DNA of 59,365 nt from Lentimicrobiaceae bacterium (GCA_015061335.1 SUWT01000008.1:1-59365), one strand, 5' to 3'; shown: positions 46,214-56,666, counted from the first letter of the stretch. A program made the numbers and translations. Notes: generated from the sequence alone by a model not told the origin.

Positions 46214-49200
46214 TTATTCAAACGTAATTTCAAGTCCGAGTCCACGTAATTCATGGATTAAAACATTGAATGATTCAGGGATACCCGGAGTAGGCATTTT
46301 ATCGCCTTTTACAATAGCTTCGTATGCCTTAGCTCTTCCGTTCACGTCATCAGATTTGACGGTCAGAATTTCTTGGAGAATGTTACTTGCGCCGAATGCT
46401 TCGAGTGCCCAAACCTCCATTTCTCCGAAACGTTGACCACCAAATTGTGCTTTACCTCCTAAAGGTTGTTGTGTTATCAATGAGTATGGTCCAATAGAAC
46501 GTGCGTGCATCTTATCATCAACCATGTGATGCAACTTAAGCATATAGATATAACCTACTGTTGCCTTTTGGTCAAATGGATTTCCTGTACCACCATCATA
46601 AAGTTGAACGCTACCATTGTCAGGCAGACCTGCTTTTCTCATATAATCATTGATTTGATCCAAGCTTGCGCCGTCGAAGATAGGTGTTGCGAACTTAACA
46701 CCAAGTTTCTTTCCTGCCCAGCCTAATACCGTCTCATATATCTGACCTAAGTTCATACGAGAAGGCACACCGAGAGGATTAAGTACGATATCTACTGGAG
46801 TACCATCAGCCAAGAATGGCATATCTTCTTCACGTACTATTCTTGAAACGATACCTTTGTTACCGTGACGACCTGACATTTTATCACCAATGTTGAGCTT
46901 ACGTTTTTGAGCGACATAAACCTTTGCCATTTGTACTATGCCATTTGGAAGTTCGTCACCTACACTAGCAACGTTTTTCTTACGACTATAAACACCAAGA
47001 ATTTCTTTACATCTCATATTGAAATTATTGATAGTCCTGACGATCAAGTCATTGATTTCTGCATCTGTAGTCCATTTATATGGATTGACAGTCATATAAT
47101 CAATATTCAACAATGCTTTTTGAGAGAATTTGATTTTCTTAGCGATAACAATCTCTTTAAAATTATTATGAACGCCCAAAGATGTTCTTCCTGCGAGCAG
47201 GCTCATCAATTTCTCGATAAGTCTTTCTTTCAGGGCGTCGATTTCGCGTTGGCATTCGAGATCTATCTCAGCAATGATATCTTTATCTTTAGCTTTTGAT
47301 TTACGATCTTTTACCATGCGAGAGAACAGACGTTTACCTATAACCACACCTTTCATTGAAGGTCCGGCTTTAAGAGAAGCGTTCTTAACGTCACCGGCTT
47401 TATCTCCGAAGATAGCACGTAACAGTTTCTCTTCGGGTGTTGGATCTGTCTCACCTTTTGGAGTGATTTTACCTATTAATATATCACCTTCTGTAACCTC
47501 AGCACCTACACGGATAAGACCATTTTCGTCCAGATCTTTTGTTGCTTCAGCACTTACATTAGGGATATCATTGGTTAACTCTTCAAGTCCGCGTTTCGTA
47601 TCACGTACTTCCAGAGTAAACTCTTCTATATGTATTGATGTGAATAAATCTTCTTTCACTATTCGTTCAGAAATAACGATAGCATCCTCATAATTATAAC
47701 CTTTCCATGGCATGAAAGCTACCATCAAGTTACGACCCAATGCCAAGTCACCGCCTTGTGTTGCGTAACCTTCCGTAAGAATTTGACCTTTGGTAACTCT
47801 CTGACCTTTTCTTACTATAGGTTTTTGATTTATGCTAGTACTTTGGTTAGTTCTGACGAATTTTATCAAATTATATGTTTTCTCATCGCCATCGAAGCTA
47901 ACGAGTTTTTCTTTATCAGTTCTATCGTATCTGATAACTATTTTTGTTGAGTCAACGAAGATGACTTCACCTTCGCCTTCAGCTTCGACTATTGTACGTG
48001 AATCTCTAGCGACGTAGCGTTCTATACCTGTTCCTACTATAGGAGCTTCAGGATTCATCAAAGGAACAGCCTGACGCATCATGTTTGAACCCATCAATGC
48101 ACGGTTAGCATCGTCATGTTCCAGGAAAGGAATCAATGATGCAGCTATTGATGAAATTTGGTTTGGAGCAACGTCAATAAGGTCAATCTCTTGAGGTGTA
48201 ACGATAGGATAGTCGGCAACATAACGAACTTTTATCATTTCTTCTGTTATTTTACCGTCATCATCCATAGCGGTTCCAGCTTGGGCGATAATTTTCTCTT
48301 CTTCCTCTTCAGCAGTGAGATATACTGGAGGATTTTGGAAATCAACAACACCGTCAACGACTTTACGATAAGGTGTTTCTATAAAACCGAGATTATTGAT
48401 CTTAGCGAAAACGCACAATGAAGAGATAAGACCGATGTTAGGACCTTCAGGAGTCTCGATTGTACATAAACGTCCATAGTGTGTATAGTGAACGTCACGT
48501 ACTTCGAAACCGGCACGATCACGAGATAGACCGCCAGGACCTAAAGCAGAGATACGACGTTTATGTGTTACTTCAGACAATGGATTTGTTTGATCCATGA
48601 ACTGAGATAACTGGTTGGTGCCGAAGAAAGAATTTATTACTGATGATAATGTCTTAGCGTTTATGAGTTCTGTCGGTGTAAACACCTCATTATCGCGGAC
48701 ATTCATTCTTTCGCGAATAGTACGAGCCATACGTGCCAAGCCAACACCAAATTGAGCATACAATTGTTCACCAACTGTTCTGATACGACGATTGCTCAAG
48801 TGGTCGATATCATCAACTTCAGCTTTACTATTTGATAGATTTATCAAGTACTTAATGATTTCTATAATATCGTCTTTTGTAAGTACTTTTACATCATTTG
48901 GTATATGGAGACCTAGTTTTCGGTTGATACGGTAGCGACCGACATCACCAAGGTCGTATCTTTTATCTGAGAAGAATAATTTTTCGATGATACCACGAGC
49001 TGTTTCTTCATCTGGTGGTTCAGCGTTACGAAGCTGTCTATAGATATATTCTACAGCTTCTTTTTCCGAGTTTGTAGGGTCTTTTTGTAAAGTATTAAAG
49101 ACTATTGAATAATCAGAAATATTGATATCTTCGCGGTCAAGGAGAATTGTCTTTACACCTGAATTCGCAATAATGTCAATATGTTCTGCTTCCAACACTG

Positions 49201-50020
49201 TACCACGGTCTAATATTGAATCATGACGTTCGATAGAGACACATTCGCCAGTCTCTTCATTTACGAAGTCTTCGAACCATGAACGAAGGACACGTGCTGA
49301 AAGTTTACGACCAAGAACCTTTTTTAATGCTGCTTTAGAGACTTTAACTTCTTCCGATAGGTTAAAAATATCGAGTATATCTTTATCTGATTCGAAACCG
49401 ATAGCACGTAATAAGGTTGTGATTGGTAATTTCTTTTTTCTGTCGATATAAGCATACATCACATTGCTGATATCGGTAGAGAATTCCATCCATGAGCCTT
49501 TAAAAGGAATGATACGGGCAGAATATAATGTCGTACCATTTGCATGCAAGCTTGAACCGAAGAAAACACCAGGAGAACGATGTAATTGGGAGACGACAAC
49601 GCGTTCCGCTCCATTGATAACGAATGTTCCTTGAGGTGTCATGTATGGTATAAGACCGAGGTAAACATCTTGCACTTTTGTCTCAAAATCTTCATGTTCA
49701 TCATCAGTACATGACAATTTGAGTTTTGCTTTGAGTCTTACGCAATAGCTAAGACCACGTTCGATGCACTCTGCGATGGTGTATTGAGGAGCATCAATGT
49801 AGTAATCGAGGAATTCGAGTACAAAATTGTTTCTTGCGTCTGTGATAGGGAAGTTTTCTTGGAAAACTTTGAAGAGACCTTCATTCTTACGATTATCAGG
49901 ATTTGTATCAAGTTGGAAGAAATCTTGGAATGATTTGAGTTGGATATCCAAAAAATCCGGATAATCGAAAGGTCTTTTGATTGACGCGAAACTTATTCTA
50001 TCTAATGATTTATCTGCCAA
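46214..50020 (-). CDS. rpoB: RNA polymerase beta subunit
   Basis: A 1268-residue catalytic subunit, full length. The rifampicin-region sequence [19 protein letters not shown] and [19 protein letters not shown] is wild-type in form. The C-terminal [20 protein letters not shown] and [15 protein letters not shown] are conserved. The gene follows rplL after a 138-bp gap containing a large hairpin. Confidence 0.98.
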   Translation of the reverse strand: MADKSLDRISFASIKRPFDYPDFLDIQLKSFQDFFQLDTNPDNRKNEGLFKVFQENFPITDARNNFVLEFLDYYIDAPQYTIAECIERGLSYCVRLKAKLKLSCTDDEHEDFETKVQDVYLGLIPYMTPQGTFVINGAERVVVSQLHRSPGVFFGSSLHANGTTLYSARIIPFKGSWMEFSTDISNVMYAYIDRKKKLPITTLLRAIGFESDKDILDIFNLSEEVKVSKAALKKVLGRKLSARVLRSWFEDFVNEETGECVSIERHDSILDRGTVLEAEHIDIIANSGVKTILLDREDINISDYSIVFNTLQKDPTNSEKEAVEYIYRQLRNAEPPDEETARGIIEKLFFSDKRYDLGDVGRYRINRKLGLHIPNDVKVLTKDDIIEIIKYLINLSNSKAEVDDIDHLSNRRIRTVGEQLYAQFGVGLARMARTIRERMNVRDNEVFTPTELINAKTLSSVINSFFGTNQLSQFMDQTNPLSEVTHKRRISALGPGGLSRDRAGFEVRDVHYTHYGRLCTIETPEGPNIGLISSLCVFAKINNLGFIETPYRKVVDGVVDFQNPPVYLTAEEEEEKIIAQAGTAMDDDGKITEEMIKVRYVADYPIVTPQEIDLIDVAPNQISSIAASLIPFLEHDDANRALMGSNMMRQAVPLMNPEAPIVGTGIERYVARDSRTIVEAEGEGEVIFVDSTKIVIRYDRTDKEKLVSFDGDEKTYNLIKFVRTNQSTSINQKPIVRKGQRVTKGQILTEGYATQGGDLALGRNLMVAFMPWKGYNYEDAIVISERIVKEDLFTSIHIEEFTLEVRDTKRGLEELTNDIPNVSAEATKDLDENGLIRVGAEVTEGDILIGKITPKGETDPTPEEKLLRAIFGDKAGDVKNASLKAGPSMKGVVIGKRLFSRMVKDRKSKAKDKDIIAEIDLECQREIDALKERLIEKLMSLLAGRTSLGVHNNFKEIVIAKKIKFSQKALLNIDYMTVNPYKWTTDAEINDLIVRTINNFNMRCKEILGVYSRKKNVASVGDELPNGIVQMAKVYVAQKRKLNIGDKMSGRHGNKGIVSRIVREEDMPFLADGTPVDIVLNPLGVPSRMNLGQIYETVLGWAGKKLGVKFATPIFDGASLDQINDYMRKAGLPDNGSVQLYDGGTGNPFDQKATVGYIYMLKLHHMVDDKMHARSIGPYSLITQQPLGGKAQFGGQRFGEMEVWALEAFGASNILQEILTVKSDDVNGRAKAYEAIVKGDKMPTPGIPESFNVLIHELRGLGLEITFE

Positions 50021-50098
50021 AGTGTTATGTTTTTATTGTTATAAGCTATGTTAAAATATATAAATATGGTTTAATTAAGACAATAAAGTATAGGCACA

Positions 50099-50128
50099 AA
50101 CCTCAACCCCCAATTTGGGGTCGAGGTT
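50099..50128 (-). terminator. rplL-rpoB intergenic hairpin (partial terminator or processing site)
   Basis: AACCTCGACCCC pairs with GGGGTTGAGGTT apart from one A-C mismatch, with a six-base loop and no strong U run after. In many bacteria, a partial terminator or processing site here lowers rpoBC relative to rplL; the same is inferred. Confidence 0.6.
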
Positions 50129-50158
50129 ATTATGCCGTGTGTCTTGGAAATTAAATCC

Positions 50159-50536
50159 TTATTTAACTTCAACTTCTGCACCGACCTCTTCGAGGCTGGC
50201 TTTCAGTGCATTAGCTTCGTCTTTGCTAACACCTTCTTTGATAGCTTTAGGAGCAGCGTCAACTAATTCCTTAGCTTCTTTCAAACCGAGGCTTGTTAAT
50301 TCTTTAACGAGTTTTACAACTTGTAATTTTTGTGCACCTGCTGATTTGAGGATAACATCGAAAGATGTTTTTTCTTCAGCTGCTGGAGCTGCATCGCCTG
50401 CTGCTGGAGCTGCTACTACTGCTGCAGCTGCTGCTGGTTCGATACCGTATTCTTCTTTTAATATAGCGGCAAGTTCATTAACCTCTTTTACAGTAAGGTT
50501 TACTAATTGTTCAGCAAAAGCTTTTAAATCTGCCAT
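50159..50536 (-). CDS. rplL: Ribosomal protein L7/L12
   Basis: A 125-residue stalk protein. The N-terminal dimerisation helix region ([19 protein letters not shown]), an Ala/Pro-rich hinge ([14 protein letters not shown]), and the C-terminal factor-binding domain ([33 protein letters not shown]) are all present. It recruits translation factors and sits after rplJ, as expected. Confidence 0.97.
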   Translation of the reverse strand: MADLKAFAEQLVNLTVKEVNELAAILKEEYGIEPAAAAAVVAAPAAGDAAPAAEEKTSFDVILKSAGAQKLQVVKLVKELTSLGLKEAKELVDAAPKAIKEGVSKDEANALKASLEEVGAEVEVK

Positions 50537-50594
50537 TTTTTTCCGTTTTTAATTGTTATACAAATTTATTTTTTTACTTATCTTTACTTTTTTA

Positions 50595-51116
50595 TTATTC
50601 CGGTCTCTCTGATAATGTTTTAACAACACCACTGAGTATATGACCACCGGATTGTAATGCACCAAGAACATTCTTTGCAGGTGATTGTAACAATGCAATA
50701 ACGTCTGCAATCAACTCGTTCTTAGACTTGATATTTACTAATGTATCAAGCATGTTGTCGCCAACATAAACGCATTCTTCTATATATGCGCCCTTCAATA
50801 TTGGACGGCTCTCCGTTTTACGGAATTTTTTAATCAACTTAGCAGGAGCATTGCCATTTTCTGACAACATCAACGCTGTTGTACCCTTCATGACGTTGTA
50901 AAGATCACCGTATTCTCTACCGGTGTTTTGCATTGCTTTCTTCACTAAAGCGTTCTTTACCATCACAAGTTTGACGTTACTATTGAAGCATTGTCTTCTC
51001 AAATTGCTGGTTTTCTCTGCATTAAGATCAGCGATATCAGCTAAATAGAAATTTGGACATGCATTCAACTGCTCTGTTATAGAGTTGATAATGACTTGTT
51101 TATCTTCTTTTCTCAT
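50595..51116 (-). CDS. rplJ: Ribosomal protein L10
   Basis: A 173-residue protein that anchors the L7/L12 stalk to 23S rRNA. It has MRKEDKQVIINSITEQLNA, the NSNVKLVMVKNALVKKAMQ segment and a helical C-terminus that holds L12 dimers. The 20-bp gap from rplA is too short for an E. coli-type L10 leader-binding site. Part of the rplKAJL block. Confidence 0.96.
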   Translation of the reverse strand: MRKEDKQVIINSITEQLNACPNFYLADIADLNAEKTSNLRRQCFNSNVKLVMVKNALVKKAMQNTGREYGDLYNVMKGTTALMLSENGNAPAKLIKKFRKTESRPILKGAYIEECVYVGDNMLDTLVNIKSKNELIADVIALLQSPAKNVLGALQSGGHILSGVVKTLSERPE

Positions 51117-51136
51117 GTCAATAACTTATTAAGGGT

Positions 51137-51832
51137 TTAGAGGGCTACTGATTTTGGATCTACCTGAACTCCTGGACTCATTGTACTGGAGATGTAGATA
51201 CTCTTAACGTAAGTACCTTTAGCTGCCGCTGGTTTCAATTTAATAATCGTTTGGATAACTTCTTTTGCGTTATCATAGATCTTATCAGAACTGAAACTGA
51301 CTTTTGCAATAGCTGTATCGACGATTCCATATTTATCAACCTTGAAATCGATCTTACCAGCTTTTACTTCTTGAACAGCCTTAGCGATGTCCATTGTTAC
51401 TGTTCCTGTCTTTGGGTTAGGCATCAAACCTCTAGGTCCGAGGATTCTACCTAATGCACCAATCTTAGGCATTACAGTAGGCATTGTGATAATCACGTCA
51501 ACATCGGTCCATCCGTCTTTAATTTTTTGGATATAATCCTCTAATCCGACGAAATCTGCACCGGCATTCTTAGCTTCTTGTTCCTTGTCTGGTGTACAAA
51601 GTACCAAAACACGAACTACCTTACCTGTACCATGAGGTAATGTAACGCTGCCACGAACCATTTGATTGGCTTTACGTGGGTCAACACCTAAACGTACGTT
51701 TAAGTCAACTGAAGCATCGAATTTGGTGTAGGTGATTTGTTTCACGACATCAACCGCTTCTGTCAAGGAGTAAACCTTACTTTTGTCGAACTTAGCTAAA
51801 GCTTCTTTTCTTTTTTTAGATACTTTTGCCAT
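51137..51832 (-). CDS. rplA: Ribosomal protein L1
   Basis: A 231-residue protein of the L1 stalk, with [19 protein letters not shown] at the start, [20 protein letters not shown], and the RNA-binding [20 protein letters not shown]1 is a translational repressor of rplKA in E. coli; no clear operator structure was traced here. Follows rplK after 45 bp. Confidence 0.97.
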   Translation of the reverse strand: MAKVSKKRKEALAKFDKSKVYSLTEAVDVVKQITYTKFDASVDLNVRLGVDPRKANQMVRGSVTLPHGTGKVVRVLVLCTPDKEQEAKNAGADFVGLEDYIQKIKDGWTDVDVIITMPTVMPKIGALGRILGPRGLMPNPKTGTVTMDIAKAVQEVKAGKIDFKVDKYGIVDTAIAKVSFSSDKIYDNAKEVIQTIIKLKPAAAKGTYVKSIYISSTMSPGVQVDPKSVAL

Positions 51833-51877
51833 TTGATAATTCTTTTTTTTGTTCTACAAATGCTTAAGACTTAGTCT

Positions 51878-52315
51878 TTACTTTAAAGGTGATTCGCCTG
51901 TAATCTTAACTCCCATACTACGTGCTGTACCTGCCACCATACTCATTGCTGATTCTATAGTGAAACAGTTCAAGTCTTTCATCTTATCTTCAGCTATCTT
52001 ACGAACTGTCTCCCAGCTCATAGAACCAACCTTTGAACGGTTAGGCTCTTTTGAACCTTTAGCAATCTTAGCAGCTTCCAAAACTGATGCAGCAACTGGT
52101 GAAGCTTTGACAATGAAATCAAATGATTTATCCTTATACACAGTAATGATAACTGGAAGAACTTTTCCAGCTTGATCTTGTGTACGAGCATTGAATTGCT
52201 TGCAAAACTCCATGATGTTAACACCTTTTTGACCCAATGCTGGACCAACAGGTGGGGAAGGATTAGCGGCTCCTCCTTTGATTTGCAGTTTAATTAATCC
52301 GCTTACTTCTTTCAT
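51878..52315 (-). CDS. rplK: Ribosomal protein L11
   Basis: A 145-residue protein of the GTPase-associated centre. It has [40 protein letters not shown], and the C-terminal RNA-binding part with [20 protein letters not shown] and SMGVKI. Length and motifs are normal. Follows nusG. Confidence 0.97.
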   Translation of the reverse strand: MKEVSGLIKLQIKGGAANPSPPVGPALGQKGVNIMEFCKQFNARTQDQAGKVLPVIITVYKDKSFDFIVKASPVAASVLEAAKIAKGSKEPNRSKVGSMSWETVRKIAEDKMKDLNCFTIESAMSMVAGTARSMGVKITGESPLK

Positions 52316-52362
52316 TTTAATTCTTTATAAAAGTTAAATGAAAACAAAATTACAAAATTCTT

Positions 52363-52911
52363 CTATTCTCTTTTTACTTGGAAATAACTTAACTCAAGCG
52401 GGGTCTTACGTCCGAAGATTTTTACCATGACTTTAAGTTTTTTCTTTTCATCATTTACTTCTTCGATAATTCCACTGAAACTACTAAATGGTCCGTCGTT
52501 AACCACAACAGTTTCTCCAACAATAAAGGTCAGATCACTACCCTCGCCCATTTCTGCAAGTTCATCAACTTTACCTAAGATACGACTAACTTCAGATGGA
52601 CGGAGCGGATCAGCCTCACCTTTTGTTCCTAAGAAACCAAGAACATTAGGAGTGTCTTTAATAAGGTGTGTTACTTCACCTGAAAGGACAGCTTCTATAA
52701 GAACATAACCAGGAAGGTAATTTCTTTCCTTACTGATCTTTTTCCCGTTTCTTACAGAATATACTTTCTCCGTTGGTATGAGCACTTGAGAAATAAGAGC
52801 TTGCAAATCTGAACGACGAGCCAATTCAGCATCAAGATACTCTTTTACTTTTTTCTCTTTACCGCTGACGGCACGAATGACATACCATTTTTTTTCGTTT
52901 TGCTCGCTCAT
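52363..52911 (-). CDS. nusG: Transcription antitermination factor NusG
   Basis: A 182-residue NusG with an N-terminal NGN domain (KWYVIRAVSGKEKKVKEYLD, RNYLPGYVLIEA) and a C-terminal KOW domain (GETVVVNDGPFSSFSGIIEE). It binds RNA polymerase to suppress pausing and links it to ribosomes or Rho. Classic location between secE and rplK. Confidence 0.97.
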   Translation of the reverse strand: MSEQNEKKWYVIRAVSGKEKKVKEYLDAELARRSDLQALISQVLIPTEKVYSVRNGKKISKERNYLPGYVLIEAVLSGEVTHLIKDTPNVLGFLGTKGEADPLRPSEVSRILGKVDELAEMGEGSDLTFIVGETVVVNDGPFSSFSGIIEEVNDEKKKLKVMVKIFGRKTPLELSYFQVKRE

Positions 52912-52964
52912 TTTACCAAGTAATTAAAAATATTAGAATGTTGATTTCGATCAAACACCTTTAA

Positions 52965-53156
52965 TTAGAAAACACGATAGAAAGTTTCTAATAAAGTTTC
53001 AAAAGACTTATCCATCAGATAAACCACCAAAGCGATTATTAGGGAAGCAATGGATACGACGATTGCACTACTTTGGAGTTCTTTCCAAGTTGGCCAAGAG
53101 GTTTTCTCAACCAGCTCAGTGTAACATTCTTGTACGTAGTTAAAGAATCTTTTCAT
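52965..53156 (-). CDS. secE: Preprotein translocase subunit SecE
   Basis: A 63-residue single-span inner-membrane protein. A short amphipathic part (FNYVQECYTELVEKTSWPTW) with the conserved W-P-T-W segment precedes one membrane helix (SSAIVVSIASLIIALVVYLM). It holds the SecY channel together. Lies between tRNA-Trp and nusG. Confidence 0.93.
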   Translation of the reverse strand: MKRFFNYVQECYTELVEKTSWPTWKELQSSAIVVSIASLIIALVVYLMDKSFETLLETFYRVF

Positions 53157-53184
53157 TTTTGTTTGAACTATTTTATTTTACTTG

Positions 53185-53257
53185 CACAGGCAGAAGGACT
53201 CGAACCCTCAACCAATGGTTTTGGAGACCACTACTCTACCAATTGAGCTATGCCTGT
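53185..53257 (-). tRNA. tRNA-Trp (CCA)
   Basis: A full cloverleaf on the minus strand: acceptor ACAGGCA pairs with TGCCTGT perfectly, and the anticodon loop CTCCAAA has anticodon CCA. Discriminator G. The 3' CCA is not encoded. It lies between tuf and secE. Confidence 0.95.
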
Positions 53258-53262
53258 GTATG

Positions 53263-53282
53263 GGGTGCTTTTTCAAGCACCC
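53263..53282 (-). other. Hairpin between tuf and tRNA-Trp
   Basis: GGGTGCTT and AAGCACCC pair perfectly around a GAAA tetraloop in the transcript, with no U run after it. It may be an RNA-processing or mRNA-end-stabilising element rather than a full terminator. Confidence 0.6.
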
Positions 53283-53300
53283 GATTTTATATCAATTTTA

Positions 53301-54491
53301 TCAATCTTCAATGATTTCGATAACCTGACCTGAGCCAACTGTTCTACCACCTTCACGGATAGCGAAACGAAGACCTTTGTCCATAGCGATTTCTGAAATC
53401 AAGTTTACTTCGATTGTAACGTGGTCACCTGGCATAACCATTTCCATACCTTCTGGCAATAAGATTTCGCCTGTAACGTCTGTTGTTCTGAAGTAGAATT
53501 GAGGACGATATTTGTTTCTGAATGGAGTGTGACGACCACCTTCTTCTTTTGAAAGAACATAGACTTCACCTTTGAAGTGGTTGTGAGGTTTGATTGAACC
53601 TGGTTTTGCGATAACCATACCACGGCGGATTTCGTCTTTGTCTATACCACGGAGTAAGAGACCTGCGTTATCACCAGCTTCACCTTCGTCCAAAAGTTTA
53701 CGGAACATTTCAACACCTGTAACAACTGATTTAAGTTTTTCAGCACCCATACCGATGATATCAACTGGATCACCAACTTTAATGACACCTGTTTCGATAC
53801 GACCTGTAGCAACTGTACCACGACCTGTGATTGAGAATACGTCTTCGATTGGCATCAAGAATGGTTTGTCAACCAATCTTTCTGGTTCTGGAATCCATGT
53901 GTCGCATGCATCCATTAATTCGTCGATTTTTGGTGCCCATGTTGGGTCGTCGTTCAAGCCACCGAGAGCTGAACCGCGGATGATAGGAGTGTTGTCACCA
54001 TCAAATTCGTATGTTGACAATAAGTCTCTAACTTCCATTTCAACGAGTTCTAACAATTCTGGGTCATCAACTAAGTCGCATTTGTTCAAGAAAACAACTA
54101 ATCTTGGAACACCAACCTGACGAGCGAGAAGGATGTGCTCACGTGTTTGTGGCATAGGACCATCTGTTGCAGCAACAACGATGATAGCACCGTCCATTTG
54201 AGCAGCACCTGTAACCATGTTCTTAACGTAGTCAGCGTGGCCAGGACAGTCAACGTGTGCATAGTGACGTTTTTCTGTTTGGTACTCTACGTGAGCTGTA
54301 TTGATGGTGATACCTCTTTCTTTTTCTTCTGGAGCAGCGTCGATTGAGTCGAATGATTTAACTTCTGACAAACCTTTTTTAGAAAGGTGTAATGTGATAG
54401 CTGCTGTTAAGGTTGTTTTACCGTGGTCAACGTGGCCAATAGTACCAATATTGACGTGTGGTTTTGTCCTTTCAAATTTTTCTTTTGCCAT
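53301..54491 (-). CDS. tuf: Elongation factor Tu
   Basis: A 396-residue GTPase that brings aminoacyl-tRNA to the ribosome. G1 GHVDHGKT, the switch region [13 protein letters not shown]3 DCPGHADY and G4 NKCD are intact, followed by domains 2 and 3 ending [12 protein letters not shown]. It lies within a tRNA cluster (Thr, Tyr, Gly, Thr upstream; Trp downstream), a typical Bacteroidota arrangement. Confidence 0.98.
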   Translation of the reverse strand: MAKEKFERTKPHVNIGTIGHVDHGKTTLTAAITLHLSKKGLSEVKSFDSIDAAPEEKERGITINTAHVEYQTEKRHYAHVDCPGHADYVKNMVTGAAQMDGAIIVVAATDGPMPQTREHILLARQVGVPRLVVFLNKCDLVDDPELLELVEMEVRDLLSTYEFDGDNTPIIRGSALGGLNDDPTWAPKIDELMDACDTWIPEPERLVDKPFLMPIEDVFSITGRGTVATGRIETGVIKVGDPVDIIGMGAEKLKSVVTGVEMFRKLLDEGEAGDNAGLLLRGIDKDEIRRGMVIAKPGSIKPHNHFKGEVYVLSKEEGGRHTPFRNKYRPQFYFRTTDVTGEILLPEGMEMVMPGDHVTIEVNLISEIAMDKGLRFAIREGGRTVGSGQVIEIIED

Positions 54492-54552
54492 ATCTATTTA
54501 TTTTACTTAAGGTTAATATTTTACTTTTTATATCTATTCTTATCCTCCAAAG

Positions 54553-54624
54553 AGCCGGCGACGAGATTTGAACTCGTGACCCCTTCCTTACCAAGGAAGT
54601 GCTCTACCCCTGAGCTACGCTGGC
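54553..54624 (-). tRNA. tRNA-Thr (GGT)
   Basis: Minus-strand cloverleaf with acceptor GCCAGCG against CGCCGGC (one A-C mismatch at 4-69), D arm GCTC, and the loop TTGGTAA on stem CTTCC/GGAAG giving anticodon GGT. CCA not encoded. Confidence 0.93.
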
Positions 54625-54633
54625 TTTCGTTTG

Positions 54634-54706
54634 AGCGGAAGACGGGGCTCGAACCCGCTACCTAAAGCTTGGAAGGCTTTCGCTCTGCCAAATGAGCTAC
54701 TTCCGC
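54634..54706 (-). tRNA. tRNA-Gly (TCC)
   Basis: Minus-strand cloverleaf: acceptor GCGGAAG pairs with CTTCCGC; stem AAAGC/GCTTT holds loop CTTCCAA with anticodon TCC. CCA not encoded. Confidence 0.95.
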
Positions 54707-54711
54707 TAGTG

Positions 54712-54793
54712 TGGGGGAGGGTGGACTCGAACCACCGAACTCATCCGAGGACAGATTTACAGTCTGTTGCAATTGCCACTATGCGACTCCCCC
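54712..54793 (-). tRNA. tRNA-Tyr (GTA)
   Basis: An 82-base class II tRNA with a long variable arm. Acceptor GGGGGAG pairs with CTCCCCC; loop CTGTAAA on stem ACAGA/TCTGT gives anticodon GTA. Confidence 0.95.
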
Positions 54794-54822
54794 AAAAAAT
54801 TTCCTCTTAAGAAAACCTTTTG

Positions 54823-54894
54823 AGCCGGTGGAGGGATTTGGACCCCCGACCCCGAGATTACAAATCACGTGCTCTACCGCTGAGCTACACCGGC
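54823..54894 (-). tRNA. tRNA-Thr (TGT)
   Basis: Acceptor GCCGGTG pairs with CACCGGC. The anticodon loop TTTGTAA gives TGT; the anticodon stem CGTGA/TCTCG has one U-U mismatch. It is the first gene of the tRNA-tuf transcript. Confidence 0.92.
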
Positions 54895-54931
54895 CTCTCT
54901 ACTTTATGTTAAAGAACTAATCTACATATCT

Positions 54932-54980
54932 TGCAGACCTCCTCTCAGATCAGCATTCCAATCCTCTGAAAAGGTCTGCA
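54932..54980. repeat. Inverted repeat at the start of the tRNA-tuf transcript
   Basis: TTGCAGACCT-type arms: TGCAGACCT (54932-54940) and AGGTCTGCA (54972-54980) are perfect 9-bp complements, 31 bp apart. The distal arm touches the last bases of the -7 box. Inside is a further TCAGA/TCTGA pair. Confidence 0.55.
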
Positions 54981-55009
54981 AAAATAGTCATAATTCTTGA
55001 AACTGCAAA
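54979..55009 (-). promoter_or_regulatory. Complete promoter for tRNA-tuf operon
   Basis: TTTG (minus strand, 55006-55009) and TATTTTTG (54979-54986) are 19 bp apart. It is upstream of tRNA-Thr (TGT) and probably drives the tRNA, tuf, secE and nusG run. Confidence 0.75.
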
Positions 55010-55054
55010 GGTTTTAAGAAAAAAAATTCACTTTTTTTTGTATTTTTTTCCAAA

Positions 55055-55375
55055 TTATTGATTATCAACACCCAAACCAGACTTGTCAAACTTACCTTTA
55101 TACTTTTCCATCTGCTTTTTTAAGGCATCAATGGCATTATCCGTCGATTCTTCAAACGATTTACTCTCTTTACTTGCGTATAAATCGTTCCCTTTAAGCA
55201 TAATCCTAATATCAACAATCTTATTATCCGGTGTATCGGTATTATCTAATTTCAAGTTTACCTCCGAACCAATAACGTCAGAGTACTTTGAACAAAGTTT
55301 CTCAACCTTTTGTGTAATGAATTCTTCCAACTTCGTGTCAGCTTTAAAATGAACTGAATTGATGCTAATTTTCAT
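55055..55375 (-). CDS. hpf: Ribosome hibernation promoting factor, short form
   Basis: A 106-residue HPF/RaiA-fold protein (MKISINSVHFKADTKLEEFI, KLDNTDTPDNKIVDIRIMLKG, SFEESTDNAIDALKKQMEKY). Such proteins bind the 30S decoding centre in stationary phase; the long dimerising C-terminal domain is absent. The start codon has a perfect AGGAGG five bases upstream (55381-55386), which is unusual here. It lies between the recombinase gene and the tRNA-tuf promoter. Confidence 0.9.
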   Translation of the reverse strand: MKISINSVHFKADTKLEEFITQKVEKLCSKYSDVIGSEVNLKLDNTDTPDNKIVDIRIMLKGNDLYASKESKSFEESTDNAIDALKKQMEKYKGKFDKSGLGVDNQ

Positions 55376-55380
55376 GTTAA

Positions 55381-55386
55381 CCTCCT
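55381..55386 (-). promoter_or_regulatory. Consensus Shine-Dalgarno of hpf
   Basis: AGGAGG in the mRNA, five bases before the ATG at 55375. Confidence 0.75.
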
Positions 55387-55442
55387 ATTTTAAATTGGTT
55401 TTAATAATATAAGCCCAATCTTTATCGGACTTTGTTTTTTAT

Positions 55443-56324
55443 TTATCCTTCTCCATACGGATGTGATATACGATATACATCTTTTAATTTATCTATAGTG
55501 TTATGGGTATAAACCTGAGTAGAGCTCAAACTACTATGTCCCATCAATTTCTGTATAGCACGTATATCGGCACCTCTATTTAACAAATGTGTCGCAAATG
55601 TATGTCTTAACACATGAGGGCTCTTTTGTTCTATACTCGTCACCTCCATCAATATCTTATGAACTACATTGTATATGAATTTGGGACTCGCAGCTCTGCC
55701 TTTATTATCTACTATCAACACAACGTCTCCTCTATCTGGAAATTGTATATCTCTTATACTTTTATATCTATCAATTTTTTTTGCCAACATACTGCCTATT
55801 GGTATCAATCTATCTTTATTTCTTTTGCCATGCACCTTTATTAATAGTGTATCTAGCATCACATCATCATCACAAAGAGTGCGCAACTCTGCTTGCCGCA
55901 TGCCAGTCTGATACAGTATCTCAAAAACAAGTTCATTTCTCACTTCACAAAAATCATCAGACTCTTGAAAAGAAAATGCTTCCATCTCTTGTTCTGAAAC
56001 AAATTTAGCTATTTCCTTAGACTGTTTCATAGATTTGACACCTGTTATGGGCATCTTTTCTATCAATTTCTCTCGAAGGCAAAAACGATAGAAAGCTCTT
56101 AATGTAGATAACTTTCTATTTATTGTTCGGTTCTCCAGTGTTTTATCCTTTAGTTCAATAATAAAAGAACGTATCATAAAATCATCAACAGACAACAAAT
56201 CATCCGATTCATACTGAGTTTTAACATAATAGAAGAATTGTTCGAGATCCCGCCTATAAGCGTTTACTGTATGTAACGAATATCTTTTTTCTGTTTGTAT
56301 GTATCGAATAAATTTATCTATCAT
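55443..56324 (-). CDS. Tyrosine recombinase, XerC/XerD family
   Basis: A 293-residue integrase-family enzyme. The N-terminal SAM-like core-binding domain (about 1-85) precedes the catalytic domain with the R-H-R-H-Y set: TGMRQAELRTL (Arg near 141), VHGKRNKDR (Lys), HVLRHTFATHLL, LMGHSSLSSTQVYTH (Tyr near 271). Length and context (next to hpf) fit a chromosomal Xer recombinase for dimer resolution rather than a mobile-element integrase. A -7 box lies 19 bp upstream. Confidence 0.9.
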   Translation of the reverse strand: MIDKFIRYIQTEKRYSLHTVNAYRRDLEQFFYYVKTQYESDDLLSVDDFMIRSFIIELKDKTLENRTINRKLSTLRAFYRFCLREKLIEKMPITGVKSMKQSKEIAKFVSEQEMEAFSFQESDDFCEVRNELVFEILYQTGMRQAELRTLCDDDVMLDTLLIKVHGKRNKDRLIPIGSMLAKKIDRYKSIRDIQFPDRGDVVLIVDNKGRAASPKFIYNVVHKILMEVTSIEQKSPHVLRHTFATHLLNRGADIRAIQKLMGHSSLSSTQVYTHNTIDKLKDVYRISHPYGEG

Positions 56325-56343
56325 TGTTTCTTACTTCATGGGT

Positions 56344-56351
56344 CAAAGATA
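56344..56351 (-). promoter_or_regulatory. -7 box for Xer-hpf
   Basis: TATCTTTG on the minus strand fits TAnnTTTG, 19 bp before the recombinase ATG. Confidence 0.6.
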
Positions 56352-56387
56352 TAAAACATTTTTTAAAAAAACAAGTTTTTTCCTTAT

Positions 56388-56430
56388 AAAAAAAAAACTT
56401 TGCCTCAATTTTACCAACTGAGACAAAGTT
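56388..56430 (-). terminator. Terminator of rpsU
   Basis: AACTTTGTCTCA pairs with TGAGGCAAAGTT apart from one internal mismatch, followed by a run of about nine U in the minus-strand transcript. It lies 39 bp after rpsU. Confidence 0.85.
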
Positions 56431-56468
56431 CTTCTGAAAATATTCTTGCAAAAAATGCAAACAACAAA

Positions 56469-56666
56469 TTAGTTGTTTTCTTCTGCTTGACGGAGCTGCT
56501 GAACGTAGATAGCCTTCATACGTTGTTCACGTTTAATGATTGAAGGTTTTGTAAATTTTTGACGAGCGCGTAATTCTTTTACGACGCCTGTTTTTTCATA
56601 CTTTCTTTTGTAGCGTTTCAGAGCACGATCAATGCTTTCGCCTTCTTTTACAGGAATAATAATCAT
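56469..56666 (-). CDS. rpsU: Ribosomal protein S21
   Basis: A 65-residue bS21 (MIIIPVKEGESIDRALKRYK, then RAxxKFTKPSIIKREQ-like basic helices). In Bacteroidota, bS21 helps hide the anti-Shine-Dalgarno end of 16S rRNA, which fits the scarcity of SD sequences here. The mRNA leader has a purine tract (GAGAGAG) but no AGGAGG. Promoter and terminator flank the gene, so it is monocistronic. Confidence 0.95.
   Translation of the reverse strand: MIIIPVKEGESIDRALKRYKRKYEKTGVVKELRARQKFTKPSIIKREQRMKAIYVQQLRQAEENN

Noticed and set aside
47274..47693. 139-codon frame opposite rpoB
   Set aside because: It is a shadow of a conserved rpoB region with no signal of its own.
50115..50552. 145-codon frame opposite rplL
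   Set aside because: It arises from the Ala/Pro-rich hinge of L7/L12 read backwards; no independent support.
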